A stretch of 64,000 nt of DNA, from assembly GCA_943789465.1 (NCBI GenBank), contig CALSUF010000001.1:62001-126000 (forward strand), read 5' to 3'. The position numbers and the translations under genes were made by a program. Every line of letters starts with the position of its first letter. Position 1 is the first letter of the stretch. The notes below the pieces were generated by a model. It was not told the DNA's origin, ran no database searches, and was given only the letters and a program-made list of their open reading frames with translations. Below are positions 16,466-26,333 of this stretch, piece by piece. This DNA is from an uncultured Flavobacteriaceae bacterium. GTDB lineage: Bacteria > Bacteroidota > Bacteroidia > Flavobacteriales > Flavobacteriaceae.

Positions 16466-17986
16466 ATGATATGCGTTATAAGTGGATGTCTTTATGTTAT
16501 TACCTTTGTGATCCTGAGCACAATTGGCATTCAAGTGTATTGGAATTATAAAAACTATCAAACGAATAAGCAACAGCTTATTAATGACGTGCAAGTGAGT
16601 TTAGATAATGCGGTGGATTCCTATTATACCAATCTTGCTGAGTATAGCGCTGTTGAAGGTTTTGCGCTGCACTCAAACTCCAAAGATAAGTTGTTCGACC
16701 TCCCCTTTGATCTTGATAGTTTGATCAATGAGAGACCAAAGAGTAATAAATTCAAACTTAATAAGGATCTAAAACGTTTAGCACGTAAATCGGTACATAA
16801 TTACCACAAACAAAACTCGAGAGATTTAGATTCAATTCGTATGGAAAGTATTTTTCATAACCCTGATTCAATTGTTTCAGACTCTTTTCAATTTGGGATT
16901 AAAAGGATAAAATTGTTTGATATCGACTCACCTACTATAAAAGATATTAATTTACTAACCTCAAAAGTATTTGTTGCTATTACCCGCGATTCATTATCGC
17001 TTGAAGACATTGACGGTTTGTTGAAATCTGAGTTGTCTCGCAAAAAAATCAATATTATATATGGTTTAACATTTGAGAGTCTCGGGTTAGAGACTCAAAA
17101 ACTTAAAAAAATCAATCCAAGCCACTTATCAACGAATTCGAAATCTCCTTTTTTGCCGAGGGGAAGTTCATTGTCTATTCATTTTTCAAACGAAACAAAA
17201 ATTATTCTAAAACGAATTCTTACAGGTATTTTAATTTCTACTTTATTGGTGCTCGCTGTTATTGGATGTTTGTTTTATCTTTTGCAAATTATAAGACGTC
17301 AAAAACAACTGGCAGAAGTGAAAAATGATTTGATTAGCAATATCACTCATGAATTCAAAACACCGATTGCTACTATTAGTGTTGCCCTAGAAAGTCTTAA
17401 AAGTTTCGACGGTATCGATGACAAGAAAAAGACTAAAACCTATTTAGATATGTCAAGTGAACAATTGACAAAGTTAAATGTGATGGTTGAAAAACTTTTA
17501 GAAACCGCCACTTTGGATAGCGGAAATTTAGAGCTTCATAAAACGCCTATTAATGTTATTGATTTGCTTCACACAATTGTTGATAAGCATCAGATGCAAA
17601 CGGAATCTACGACTCTAATTTTTGATCCTAAACAGACGAATATAGAGGTGGAAGTTGATGTGTTTCATTTCGAAAATGCAATTAACAATATTATTGATAA
17701 TGCCATTAAATACGGCGGTAATCAAATTTGGATTGAAGTCTCACAAAACGCGTTTTTATTTACAATTTCAATTTCTGATAATGGGACCTCATTAAAAATG
17801 TCCAATAAAGATCAAATTTTTGAGAAATTTTACCGCGTATCAAAAGGCAATACCCATAATGTTAAAGGGTTTGGGATTGGGTTGTACTACACTAAGAAAA
17901 TTGTCGAAAAACACAGCGGCACTATACAATTGGAGCTGAAAAAAACGCATACTACTTTTAAACTGACACTTCCAAATGAATCATAA
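16466..17986 (+). CDS. Sensor histidine kinase (HisKA type)
   Basis: The 506-aa membrane kinase has a first transmembrane segment in the first 25 residues, a sensor region of about 210 residues, and a second transmembrane segment near 250-270. The H-box NITHEFKTPIATI lies near residue 293, the N-box NAINNIIDNAIKYG near 410 and the G-box GFGIGLYY near 470. It overlaps the response-regulator gene by 11 bases. The frame as given starts MICVISGCLY, which is odd. ATG at 16462 starts MNDMRYKWMSL, the usual beginning of the family, but needs one base removed near 16490 to join the kinase frame. A small +1 frameshift near the start is therefore suspected. Confidence 0.88.
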   Translation: MICVISGCLYVITFVILSTIGIQVYWNYKNYQTNKQQLINDVQVSLDNAVDSYYTNLAEYSAVEGFALHSNSKDKLFDLPFDLDSLINERPKSNKFKLNKDLKRLARKSVHNYHKQNSRDLDSIRMESIFHNPDSIVSDSFQFGIKRIKLFDIDSPTIKDINLLTSKVFVAITRDSLSLEDIDGLLKSELSRKKINIIYGLTFESLGLETQKLKKINPSHLSTNSKSPFLPRGSSLSIHFSNETKIILKRILTGILISTLLVLAVIGCLFYLLQIIRRQKQLAEVKNDLISNITHEFKTPIATISVALESLKSFDGIDDKKKTKTYLDMSSEQLTKLNVMVEKLLETATLDSGNLELHKTPINVIDLLHTIVDKHQMQTESTTLIFDPKQTNIEVEVDVFHFENAINNIIDNAIKYGGNQIWIEVSQNAFLFTISISDNGTSLKMSNKDQIFEKFYRVSKGNTHNVKGFGIGLYYTKKIVEKHSGTIQLELKKTHTTFKLTLPNES

Positions 17987-18658
17987 AATAACCCTACTTT
18001 TAGCTGAAGACGAGCCCTCGCTTGGTCAGATCATTAAAGAAAGTTTGGAAACTCGAGGATTCGATGTTTTACTTTGCGAAAATGGTGAAAAAGCATTTGA
18101 AGTTTATAAAACAAAAAATCCAAAATTATTAATTCTAGATATAATGATGCCAAAAAAAGATGGTTTTACTTGGCTAAGGAAATTCGTTTAGAAGATGCTG
18201 ACATCCCTATTATTTTTTTAACTTCTAAATCTCAAACGCAAGATGTTGTCGAAGGCTTTCATATTGGTGGAAATGATTACTTAAAGAAACCTTTTAGCAT
18301 GGAAGAACTCATTGTTCGCATAAATAATCTCCTGCAAAATACTGTATTACAAAAACCACATAACATCATTAAACTTGGTGATTATACTTTTAATTTTACT
18401 AATCAAACACTTCAATTTAAAAATAATCCGAGCTCAACACTAACACATCGAGAAGCACATTTATTATTTCACCTTGTAAAAAACAAAAATAAAGTGCTAG
18501 AACGCTCCTTGATTTTAAATAAACTTTGGGGGAACGATGATTACTTCAGTTCAAGAAGTATGGATGTATTTATAACTAAGATTCGAAAAAAATTGAAAGA
18601 AGATCAGACAATACAAATTTTAAATGTACGCGGATTCGGTTATAAATTAATCTATTAA
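17976..18658 (+). pseudogene. OmpR-type response regulator, frameshifted
   Basis: Together the two frames encode a receiver domain (acidic pair EDE near residue 11, phosphorylated Asp in LILDIMMPKKDGF) and a winged-helix output domain (LTHREAHLLFHLVKN, IRKKLKEDQTIQILNVRGFGYKL). The frame breaks at 18168-18176, where GGTTTTACTTGGCTAAGG lacks one T. Restoring it gives DGFTLAKEIRLED, the normal family sequence. Nothing else is damaged. The partner kinase directly upstream looks functional, so this is either a very recent mutation or a base-call error in a short T-run. If intact, it would regulate the divergent receptor/GLPGLI operon or related genes. Confidence 0.8.
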
Positions 18659-18697
18659 ATTGGTTTGATTTTTGTACTTTTCGAATCAGAATGAAAT

Positions 18698-19471
18698 ATG
18701 CTTTACTATTTAATACTGTTTTTTAATTTTTATGGATTCAGCCAAAACTCCATAAATGCCAACTTGGTAATGTCCACTCCTTTTGATTGGGATTCCTTTG
18801 TGGGCATTGATTCCTTTGAATCTGTTTATTTTCTAAAATCAAACGTGCTTTTCAAAAAAAATAATCAAGGGCTTCAAAATTATAGCAACTTAGATAAAGG
18901 GGCTGTTAATGAGGTTTCCGTATTTAATGCGCTCAAGCTTGCTTTGTTTTATAAAGACTTCAATAGCGTTACACTGTTAGACAATCGTCTAGCGGATCTG
19001 ATTACTGTTGATTTTAATGTCTTAAGTCCTTTACGAACACTATCGCATATCTCGTATGGCAATGATACTACCTTTTGGTTGTTTGATTCCAATACACTTC
19101 AATTGGAATTATTTGATTATAACAACTCTAAAACACGTGTTAAAACAGTGCCATTTCAAAATGAAATTATCGCTTTAGACAGTGATTATAACACTTGTTG
19201 GGTGCTTACAGAAAAAGAATTACAGTGTTATAATTATATGGGGAGTTTAGTTTCTAAACTAACACACGAAGGATTTACAGATTTAAAACTTTGGAATGAT
19301 ATTTTATTTTTAAAGAAAGAAAATGCAATTTATTATAAACTAAAAAACAGTGATGCATTTTTAATGTTTAACTTACCTAAAGTTTTAGTTAAACAGTTTT
19401 TTGTAACCAACCAAACCTTGTATATTTATGACGAAGAATTTCTTCATCACTACCAACTAATAAACAATTGA
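18698..19471 (+). CDS. Exported protein of unknown function upstream of dNK
   Basis: The 257-aa protein has a hydrophobic N-terminus ending FYGFSQ, a likely signal peptide, followed by short beta-strands with repeated aromatic and Asp/Asn turns that resemble a propeller. I do not recognise a named family. It ends five bases before the deoxynucleoside kinase start, so the two should be cotranscribed. An alternative ATG at 18691 (MKYALL) would give a more typical signal peptide but needs one base removed at TTTAATA near 18710. This may be another single-base error. Confidence 0.65.
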   Translation: MLYYLILFFNFYGFSQNSINANLVMSTPFDWDSFVGIDSFESVYFLKSNVLFKKNNQGLQNYSNLDKGAVNEVSVFNALKLALFYKDFNSVTLLDNRLADLITVDFNVLSPLRTLSHISYGNDTTFWLFDSNTLQLELFDYNNSKTRVKTVPFQNEIIALDSDYNTCWVLTEKELQCYNYMGSLVSKLTHEGFTDLKLWNDILFLKKENAIYYKLKNSDAFLMFNLPKVLVKQFFVTNQTLYIYDEEFLHHYQLINN

Positions 19472-19475
19472 TATT

Positions 19476-20090
19476 ATGCATGTTGCAATTGCCGGAAATA
19501 TTGGGGCGGGAAAGACAACCTTAACCCAGTTACTCGCGAAACATTACAAATGGGAAGCTCAACTAGAAGATGTTGTAGACAATCCTTATTTAGATGATTT
19601 TTACAACCAAATGGAACGTTGGAGTTTTAATCTCCAAGTGTATTTTTTAAATAGTAGGTTCCGTCAGGTGTTACAAATTCGTGAAAGCGGCAAGGATATT
19701 ATTCAGGACCGTACCATTTATGAAGATGCCAATATATTTGCGCCTAACTTACATGCAATGGGTTTGATGACCAATCGTGATTTTGAAAATTATTCGTCAC
19801 TTTTTGGGCTTATGGAATCTTTGGTACAAAGTCCAGATCTTATTATTTATTTGAGAAGCTCCATCCCAAACCTTGTATCTCAAATTCACAAGCGTGGACG
19901 TGACTATGAGAACTCTATTAGTATAGAATACCTGAGTCGTTTAAACGAGCGTTATGAAGCTTGGATTCATGGCTATACCAAAGGACGGTTACTTATTATT
20001 GATGTGGATGATTTGGATTTTGTTGAAAACGAAGAAGATCTTGGTTTTATCATTAACAAAATTGATGCTGAAATAAACGGCTTGTTTTAG
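19476..20090 (+). CDS. Deoxynucleoside kinase
   Basis: The 204-aa cytoplasmic enzyme phosphorylates deoxynucleosides in the salvage pathway using ATP. The P-loop GNIGAGKTT is at residues 7-15. The DRTIYED segment near 88 contains the family's Asp-Arg substrate motif. The lid-region arginines lie in RGRDYENSI near 148. The length is typical of the bacterial dGK/dAK-like family. Substrate specificity (dA, dG or dC) cannot be read reliably. It lies directly after the exported protein at 18698 and is followed by a strong bidirectional terminator. Confidence 0.9.
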   Translation: MHVAIAGNIGAGKTTLTQLLAKHYKWEAQLEDVVDNPYLDDFYNQMERWSFNLQVYFLNSRFRQVLQIRESGKDIIQDRTIYEDANIFAPNLHAMGLMTNRDFENYSSLFGLMESLVQSPDLIIYLRSSIPNLVSQIHKRGRDYENSISIEYLSRLNERYEAWIHGYTKGRLLIIDVDDLDFVENEEDLGFIINKIDAEINGLF

Positions 20091-20111
20091 AACAAGCCTT
20101 ATTTATAAACA

Positions 20112-20142
20112 AAAAAATCACCTCAATGAGGTGATTTTTTTA
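20112..20142. terminator. Bidirectional terminator between dNK and hppA
   Basis: AAATCACCTC and GAGGTGATTT form a 10-bp stem with loop AAT, flanked by A-run and T-run. It serves the convergent genes on both sides. Confidence 0.88.
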
Positions 20143-20168
20143 TGTTGTAATACTAATTTATACTATAA

Positions 20169-22527
20169 TTACTTTTCTTTTAAAAATGCATCTACTGCAT
20201 CTTCAACTTCTTGTTGTGTCCCTTTAAAGGTTTTATCAACAACAACTACAGAACCATCAACAACTTTACTGTAAGTAACAGACGCTTTTGCTGAATCTAC
20301 TGAATTATCACTTATAACTTCTACACTCACATCTTGTGTGTGCACAGTTTCTAAAGAGTGTCCTCCTAAGATCGGTGCAATCACCAATCCAATTAGACAT
20401 GTAAGTTTAATAAGGATGTTCATTGATGGTCCAGAAGTATCTTTAAATGGATCTCCAACAGTATCACCTGTAACAGCTGCTTTGTGAGCTTCAGACCCTT
20501 TGTAAGTCATCACGCCGTTGATCTCGACACCAGCTTCAAAAGATTTTTTAGCATTATCCCAAGCACCACCTGCATTGTTTTGGAAAATAGCCCAAAGTAC
20601 ACCACTTACGGTAACTCCTGCCATATAACCACCAAGCATTTCAGCAACTAACATATTGTTGTCCTGATATACTAACTTTCCTACCAATACTACTAATATT
20701 GGGAATCCAATTGTTAAGATTCCCGGTAAGCATCATTTCTTTAAGAGATGCCTTCGTTGAAATATCTACACATTTGTCATATTCTGGTTTTCCAGTTCCT
20801 TCCATAATTCCTGGAATTTCTTTAAACTGTCTTACCACTTCGTTTACCATTTCCATAGCTGCTTTTCCTACCGCATTCATTGCTAATGCAGAGAATACCA
20901 CCGGTACCATTCCACCTACAAATAACATGGCTAAAACTGGCGCTTTAAAGATGTTAATTCCATCAATTCCTGTAAATGTTACATAAGCAGCAAATAAGGC
21001 CAATGATGTTAAGGCTGCAGAAGCAATTGCAAATCCTTTTCCTGTAGCTGCAGTTGTGTTACCAACAGCATCTAAAATATCTGTACGTTCTCTAACAATT
21101 GGATCTTGTTCACTCATTTCAGCAATACCCCCTGCGTTATCAGCAATAGGTCCAAAAGCATCGATTGCTAATTGCATCGCTGTAGTTGCCATCATTGCTG
21201 AAGCTGCTAATGCTACACCATAAAATCCAGCTAAAGCATAAGATGCCCATATCGCAGCTGCGAATAATAATACAGAAGAGAATGTAGAAATCATTCCTGT
21301 TGCTAAACCAGCAATAATGTTGGTTCCAGCTCCTGTACTTGATTGTTGTACAATTTTTAAAATTGGCTTCGAACCTAATCCTGTGTAATATTCAGTAAAT
21401 GCTGAGATTCCAGCTCCTACTACTAAACCTACTAAACAGGCATAAAATACACGTATTGAAGAAATTTCTTGAAGACCTTCTCCAAAGAATTCCATTTGCA
21501 TTGTTGCTGGTAACATCCAAGTTACTAATCCAAAACATGCTGCAGCAACCATTGCTATGGATGCCCAGTTTCCTATGTTTAATGCTTTTTGTACGTCTGC
21601 TTCTTTTGCATCATTGAGAAATTTTAACTAATAATGTTCCTATAAGTGAAATGATAATTCCAACACCTGCAATTGACATTGGCAATAAAATTGGTCCAAT
21701 TCCACCAAAAGCATCTACAATGCTACCGCCCATATCTTTAATCACATAGTTTCCTAAAACCATGGCAGCTAAAACTGTTGCTACATACGAACCAAATAAA
21801 TCGGCTCCCATTCCTGCAACATCTCCAACGTTGTCACCAACATTATCAGCAATAGTAGCTGGGTTTCTTGGATCATCTTCTGGAATATCCGCTTGGACTT
21901 TTCCTGCTAAATCAGCACCAACATCAGCAGCCTTCGTGTAGATTCCTCCACCAACTCTTGCAAATAAGGCAATAGACTCAGCTCCTAAAGAGAAACCAGC
22001 TAATGCTTCTAAAACAATTGTCATCTGATCAGTATTGGTCCATTCACCACCCATAAACAAGTGATAGAAATATAATAAAGAACATTGTTAATCCTAAAAC
22101 CGCTAAACCAGCAACGCCAAGTCCCATCACAGTTCCACCACCAAATGATACTTTTAAAGCATTTGGTAAACTTGTTTTTGCAGCTTGCGTTGTTCTAACA
22201 TTTGTTTTGGTTGCGATTTTCATACCCATATTTCCTGCAAATGCAGAAAATATAGCACCTATAATAAAGGCAACTACGATTAAGATACGTAGTATCCATG
22301 TAAAAAGCGATTGCAGTTAAAATAAGACTGGCTCCGATTACAAAAAATGTTAATAATCTGTATTCAGCTTTTAAAAATGCTAGAGCACCTTCATAGATAT
22401 GATCTGAAATTTCTTTCATTTTACCATCACCTGCATCTTGTTTCATTACCCAAGATTTTTTAACTAGCATGTAAGCTAGACCTAATAGTGCCATTGCAAT
22501 TGGCATCCAAATCATCATTGATTCCAT
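20169..22527 (-). pseudogene. hppA: Membrane-bound pyrophosphatase, four +1 frameshifts
   Basis: The pieces on the minus strand together encode one ion-translocating pyrophosphatase of about 785 residues with 16 membrane helices. It couples PPi hydrolysis to Na+ or H+ export. Catalytic loops are intact: [30 protein letters not shown], and near the end [33 protein letters not shown] has Ala where K+-independent enzymes have Lys, so this is the K+-dependent type. The frame shifts at about 22281 (CTTAATCG), 22067 (TTTCTATC), 21616 (TCTCAATG) and 20715 (CTTAACAA). Each is explained by one extra base. No other damage is seen. Sequence error, recent decay or recoding are all possible. Confidence 0.85.
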
Positions 22528-22671
22528 AGTGTAATTTTGTTTATTTTTACGGGCGTAAATGTAGTAAAATGATAAGGAACTAAAAAACCTAATTTAACAT
22601 TATTATAACAGGTCGTTTTTGTCCTATATCACAAGTTTATAAAAAACAATGAAACTGTGTTGTGATCCTTC

Positions 22672-25170
22672 TTAAAAGTCAGGTGATATTTTTAATCGGA
22701 CTCCAAAATTGGGAGTAGAACTGTTTAGATTGACAAATTCCGAACGCCATATACAGTCAACACGAAATATTCTCAGGTTTCCGAAGCCAATATTTTCAAT
22801 TCCAAAACCATATTCATAGTACAAATCTGTAGGAGTATTGTAAATAATAGACGATCGATTGATGCTTCTATTTGTGTCGGACACATTTCCAATAACGCCT
22901 CTAAAGGTGATGACGCTTCTTAGTTTGAGTTTGTTAATGAGAGGGATTCTATTTAAAATAATGCCGTTAAAATGATGTTCGAAATGTCCAACTAAAAATT
23001 GATCTACCACCAAATCATAATAATTTAAGAGGGAAAACGTATTGGATACCAGCGAATAGGTTTGATTGGCTGGCACAGGACTCAGAACAGATAATGGTGC
23101 GTTTCCAAAGATTTTTCCGGCAGCAAGGGTGTTATCAAGAACGCCAAATTTTCCAAGTTTTATGGGTTGGTTGTATGAGAATAATAGTTTCGAGTAATCT
23201 GTTTGCCCTGATGCAATTTTTAGGCCTTTTTGAAAACTTAACAAAAACGTAGGGTAGAGATTTGCTCCAAACTTTCTTTCAACGCCATATCCAAAAATAT
23301 TTCGTTTAGGAGTAAATGATAGATATAGCTCTGCACTGTTGTCCACTAAGCTAGATTTTATCTTTTGATCGACTTCATCAAAATAATCAATTGAAAACTT
23401 ATCTGGAGCTGCGGATTCGACTTGGTTGTTTGAGTAATTGACACCTATAACAAAATTTCTGTAAACCTCAACATTTATATTTGCAGATATTTTTTTTATA
23501 CGAGATAAAAAGTAGTTGTCTCCTCTGCTAAAAAGCGAAGAACTTCCAAACCTACCTGAAGTTGTACCATAACTATCTATAATTTTAGACCCCAATTGAT
23601 CGGTGTCATTTAAATAACTAAGACCTACTGAAATTCTTGGTTTATAACTCAACAAATATTTAGTATCCAAATAATACTTGAACTGCTCGTCCTCAAATCC
23701 ATAAGCTAATTTTCCTTTGACCCTAAATCGATCGTCCAGACTTTTGAACGACCTGAAACCTACTGAGAGCTTAACCCCTTCAACGTCATTGAAAGCGAAA
23801 GTATTCCATATAGATCCAAATTCAATGAAATTAGAAACTTTAAAATAACCACTTGACAGGGTTCTAATCAAACCTGTAATATTTTTAATTTTTTTGTTGC
23901 CGTTAAGATTTGAAAGTACAGACTCCGAATCACTATTATTTATATTTTCTGGTAAATTTTCTTTCCAAAATTCGTCACTTTTTTCAAACTGATCTTGCCT
24001 GTATTTTACAACTTTTGTGTCATAAAAATCAGGTGTTTGTTTGTTTGTGAAATTATAATTTTCGAAGGTTTCTGTACGCTTTACATAGAGTCCTTTTTCT
24101 TTATCGTTTTTAGTCAACAAGGTAATATCCGCTTCGTATACATTGTTTTGAGGCAGAAAGACACTGTCATTCTCAATCGAATATGTTTTTTCAAAATACA
24201 AATTACGAACAAGATTCAAATTGATTTTAGAGTTGACTTTCATACTAATGGCGTTCACTGCATAAATACTATCGGTCACAACAAAATTTCCTTCAAACAC
24301 TAAATCGCCTTCTTTACGAGGGAAAAAATAAATTCGATATTTGGTCCTTGAATTTGACACAATACTGTCTTGCAACACATAATCATATGAACCAAAACCT
24401 TCTGTAGATAACGGGCTCACAAACGACCTGTTTAAGAGCTCAATATTATTGTCATACACGTTAATTTCTTTGAAAATATTACTAATACGATCAAACACAA
24501 ATCCATCTTGTTGGATTCCAATCTGTTTTTCTGCCTGTATCAGCTCGAGTGTTTTGTTTAATCTATTATCTCCATAAACAGTCTCTATTTTTTCATTTAA
24601 GTAAATGGGAACAAAGAATTTTTTATTTCGTTTGTCTTGTTTTATGATGGAGACAACGGAGTCATAATCATCTCTCAAAAGCCTCTTTAAAAACTTTTGA
24701 TCAATATTATTGAGTCCAATTTCTGTAGAAGCATATTTTTTGTACTCGTATTGATCAACTAGGCTAAGTCCATTCTTTTTTTTATGAGCCCAAATACCTC
24801 TCATAATTTTATAAGCGGGGTTTTCTTTCTTTTTCAATCGTTTTTTAGGCCTATTGACAATCAAAACTTCATCCAACTCAAAGCCTGTTTGCAAGACAAT
24901 TTCTAATCCTGTGCTTGTCTTGGTTTTAAGCTTAAACTCTGCTGTTTCAAACCCTACAAAGGATACGACTATTGTTGAATGGTTGTTTTCAGATTGCAAT
25001 AAAAAATTACCATCAAAATCGGATATAACTCCTTCTGAAGAATTTTTAAAAAGAACATTTGCAAAAGCAATGGGTTGGTTGTTTTGATCGTAGACGGTAC
25101 CGGAGACTCTGGTTTGTGCAGAAATATGTATTGACAGAATCAATACTATAGATAGTATGGAATATCTCAT
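22672..25170 (-). CDS. DUF5686 outer-membrane protein with carboxypeptidase-like domain
   Basis: The 832-aa protein has a signal peptide (MRYSILSIVLILSIHISAQ) and a carboxypeptidase-regulatory-like domain (about 20-105, TVYDQNNQPIAFANV). A long region with the DUF5686 character follows (PAYKIMRGIWAHKKKN, DQYEYKKYASTEIG), then a C-terminal beta-barrel ending FGVRLKISPDF. Such proteins are widespread in Bacteroidota. The function is unknown but the protein is probably an outer-membrane barrel. The ATG at 25170 is chosen because it begins the signal peptide. A TTG at 25194 would only add eight residues. It lies 47 bases after pdhB on the same strand. Confidence 0.85.
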   Translation of the reverse strand: MRYSILSIVLILSIHISAQTRVSGTVYDQNNQPIAFANVLFKNSSEGVISDFDGNFLLQSENNHSTIVVSFVGFETAEFKLKTKTSTGLEIVLQTGFELDEVLIVNRPKKRLKKKENPAYKIMRGIWAHKKKNGLSLVDQYEYKKYASTEIGLNNIDQKFLKRLLRDDYDSVVSIIKQDKRNKKFFVPIYLNEKIETVYGDNRLNKTLELIQAEKQIGIQQDGFVFDRISNIFKEINVYDNNIELLNRSFVSPLSTEGFGSYDYVLQDSIVSNSRTKYRIYFFPRKEGDLVFEGNFVVTDSIYAVNAISMKVNSKINLNLVRNLYFEKTYSIENDSVFLPQNNVYEADITLLTKNDKEKGLYVKRTETFENYNFTNKQTPDFYDTKVVKYRQDQFEKSDEFWKENLPENINNSDSESVLSNLNGNKKIKNITGLIRTLSSGYFKVSNFIEFGSIWNTFAFNDVEGVKLSVGFRSFKSLDDRFRVKGKLAYGFEDEQFKYYLDTKYLLSYKPRISVGLSYLNDTDQLGSKIIDSYGTTSGRFGSSSLFSRGDNYFLSRIKKISANINVEVYRNFVIGVNYSNNQVESAAPDKFSIDYFDEVDQKIKSSLVDNSAELYLSFTPKRNIFGYGVERKFGANLYPTFLLSFQKGLKIASGQTDYSKLLFSYNQPIKLGKFGVLDNTLAAGKIFGNAPLSVLSPVPANQTYSLVSNTFSLLNYYDLVVDQFLVGHFEHHFNGIILNRIPLINKLKLRSVITFRGVIGNVSDTNRSINRSSIIYNTPTDLYYEYGFGIENIGFGNLRIFRVDCIWRSEFVNLNSSTPNFGVRLKISPDF

Positions 25171-25217
25171 ATTTTGTACTTCATCAACAATCAAACCAAT
25201 AAAGGGTTGTAAGTTGA

Positions 25218-26195
25218 TTATTTATACAACACCTTTTTTACCGCCTTTACAACATCATCGCTATTTGGCAACCATTCTTTTAATAGTTCAGGCGAATATG
25301 GAGCTGGGGTATCAGCTGTATTGATTTTTATAATAGGTGCATCCAAGAAATCGAATGCTTTTTCTTGAACTTGATATGTAATTTCTGTCGACACATTTCC
25401 AAAAGGCCATGCTTCTTCAAGGATTACTAAACGGTTTGTTTTTTTAACCGATTCCAAAATAGTATTAATATCTAACGGTCGAACAGTTCTTAAATCAATC
25501 ACCTCACATGAGATTCCTTCTTTTGCTAATGCATCCGCTGCAACATAGGCCTCTTTAATGATTTTCCCAAAAGACACGATTGTAACATCGGTTCCTTCAC
25601 GCTTGATCTCAGCAACTCCGATTGGCAAAATATATTCCCCTTCTGGGACTTCTCCTTTATCACCATACATTTGCTCACTCTCCATAAAAATAACGGGGTC
25701 GTCGTCGCGTATTGCTGCTTTCAATAATCCTTTAGCATCATATGGGTTTGAAGGCACAACAACTTTAAGCCCAGGACAATTTGCAAACCAGTTTTCAAAA
25801 GCTTGCGAATGCGTTGCCCCTAACTGGCCTGCCGAGCCTGTAGGCCCTCTAAAAACAATAGGACATTTGAACTGCCCTCCAGACATTTGTCTGATTTTAG
25901 CAGCATTATTTATAATTTGATCAATTCCAACTAACGAGAAGTTAAACGTCATAAATTCGACAATAGGACGGTTGCCTGTCATGGTAGATCCTACAGCAAT
26001 TCCTGAAAATCCTAACTCTGCAATAGGGGTGTCAATCACACGTTTGGCACCAAACTCGTCTAACATTCCTTTGGAAGCTTTATAAGCACCGTTATACTCG
26101 GCCACTTCTTCACCCATTAAATAAATGCTTTCATCGCGACGCATTTCTTCACTCATCGCTTCACATATTGCTTCTCTAAACTGAATTGTTTTCAT
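25218..26195 (-). CDS. pdhB: Pyruvate dehydrogenase E1 component, beta subunit
   Basis: The 325-aa subunit pairs with an alpha subunit (not in this window) to form the thiamine-diphosphate-dependent E1 of the pyruvate dehydrogenase complex. The start MKTIQFREAICEAMSEEMRR, the ThDP-contacting EEVAEYNGAYKASKG, the MTFNFSLVGIDQI segment and the C-terminal transketolase domain (ILEEAWPFGNVSTEI) are all present. The length matches the family. It is transcribed away from etfB. The 138-bp gap between them contains the 28-bp palindrome. Confidence 0.95.
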   Translation of the reverse strand: MKTIQFREAICEAMSEEMRRDESIYLMGEEVAEYNGAYKASKGMLDEFGAKRVIDTPIAELGFSGIAVGSTMTGNRPIVEFMTFNFSLVGIDQIINNAAKIRQMSGGQFKCPIVFRGPTGSAGQLGATHSQAFENWFANCPGLKVVVPSNPYDAKGLLKAAIRDDDPVIFMESEQMYGDKGEVPEGEYILPIGVAEIKREGTDVTIVSFGKIIKEAYVAADALAKEGISCEVIDLRTVRPLDINTILESVKKTNRLVILEEAWPFGNVSTEITYQVQEKAFDFLDAPIIKINTADTPAPYSPELLKEWLPNSDDVVKAVKKVLYK

Positions 26196-26259
26196 TTATT
26201 AAATTTTATGAGGGACAAAAATAAGAATAATACTCAATTATAATTATAAGATTCTACTA

Positions 26260-26287
26260 AAATTTCCTATGCATGCATAGGAAATTT
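26260..26287. promoter_or_regulatory. Perfect 28-bp palindrome between pdhB and etfB
   Basis: The 14 bases AAATTTCCTATGCA are followed directly by their exact reverse complement, with no spacer. It sits just upstream of a possible etfB -7 element (TAATTTCG, 26301-26308) and about 65 bases upstream of the divergent pdhB start. The position suits an operator for a dimeric repressor of etfBA and perhaps pdhB. One half recurs at 1487-1500. Confidence 0.65.
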
Positions 26288-26333
26288 AAAGTTTTTTATT
26301 TAATTTCGTAGACTATTATAATCAAAACAAAAA

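Noticed and set aside
18160-18180. Programmed frameshift in the response regulator
   Set aside because: The break needs an added T in a short T-run. There is no slippery heptamer, stem-loop or rare-codon context, so mutation or error is preferred.
25171-25194. TTG start for the DUF5686 protein
   Set aside because: The ATG at 25170 begins a normal signal peptide. The extra eight residues do not.
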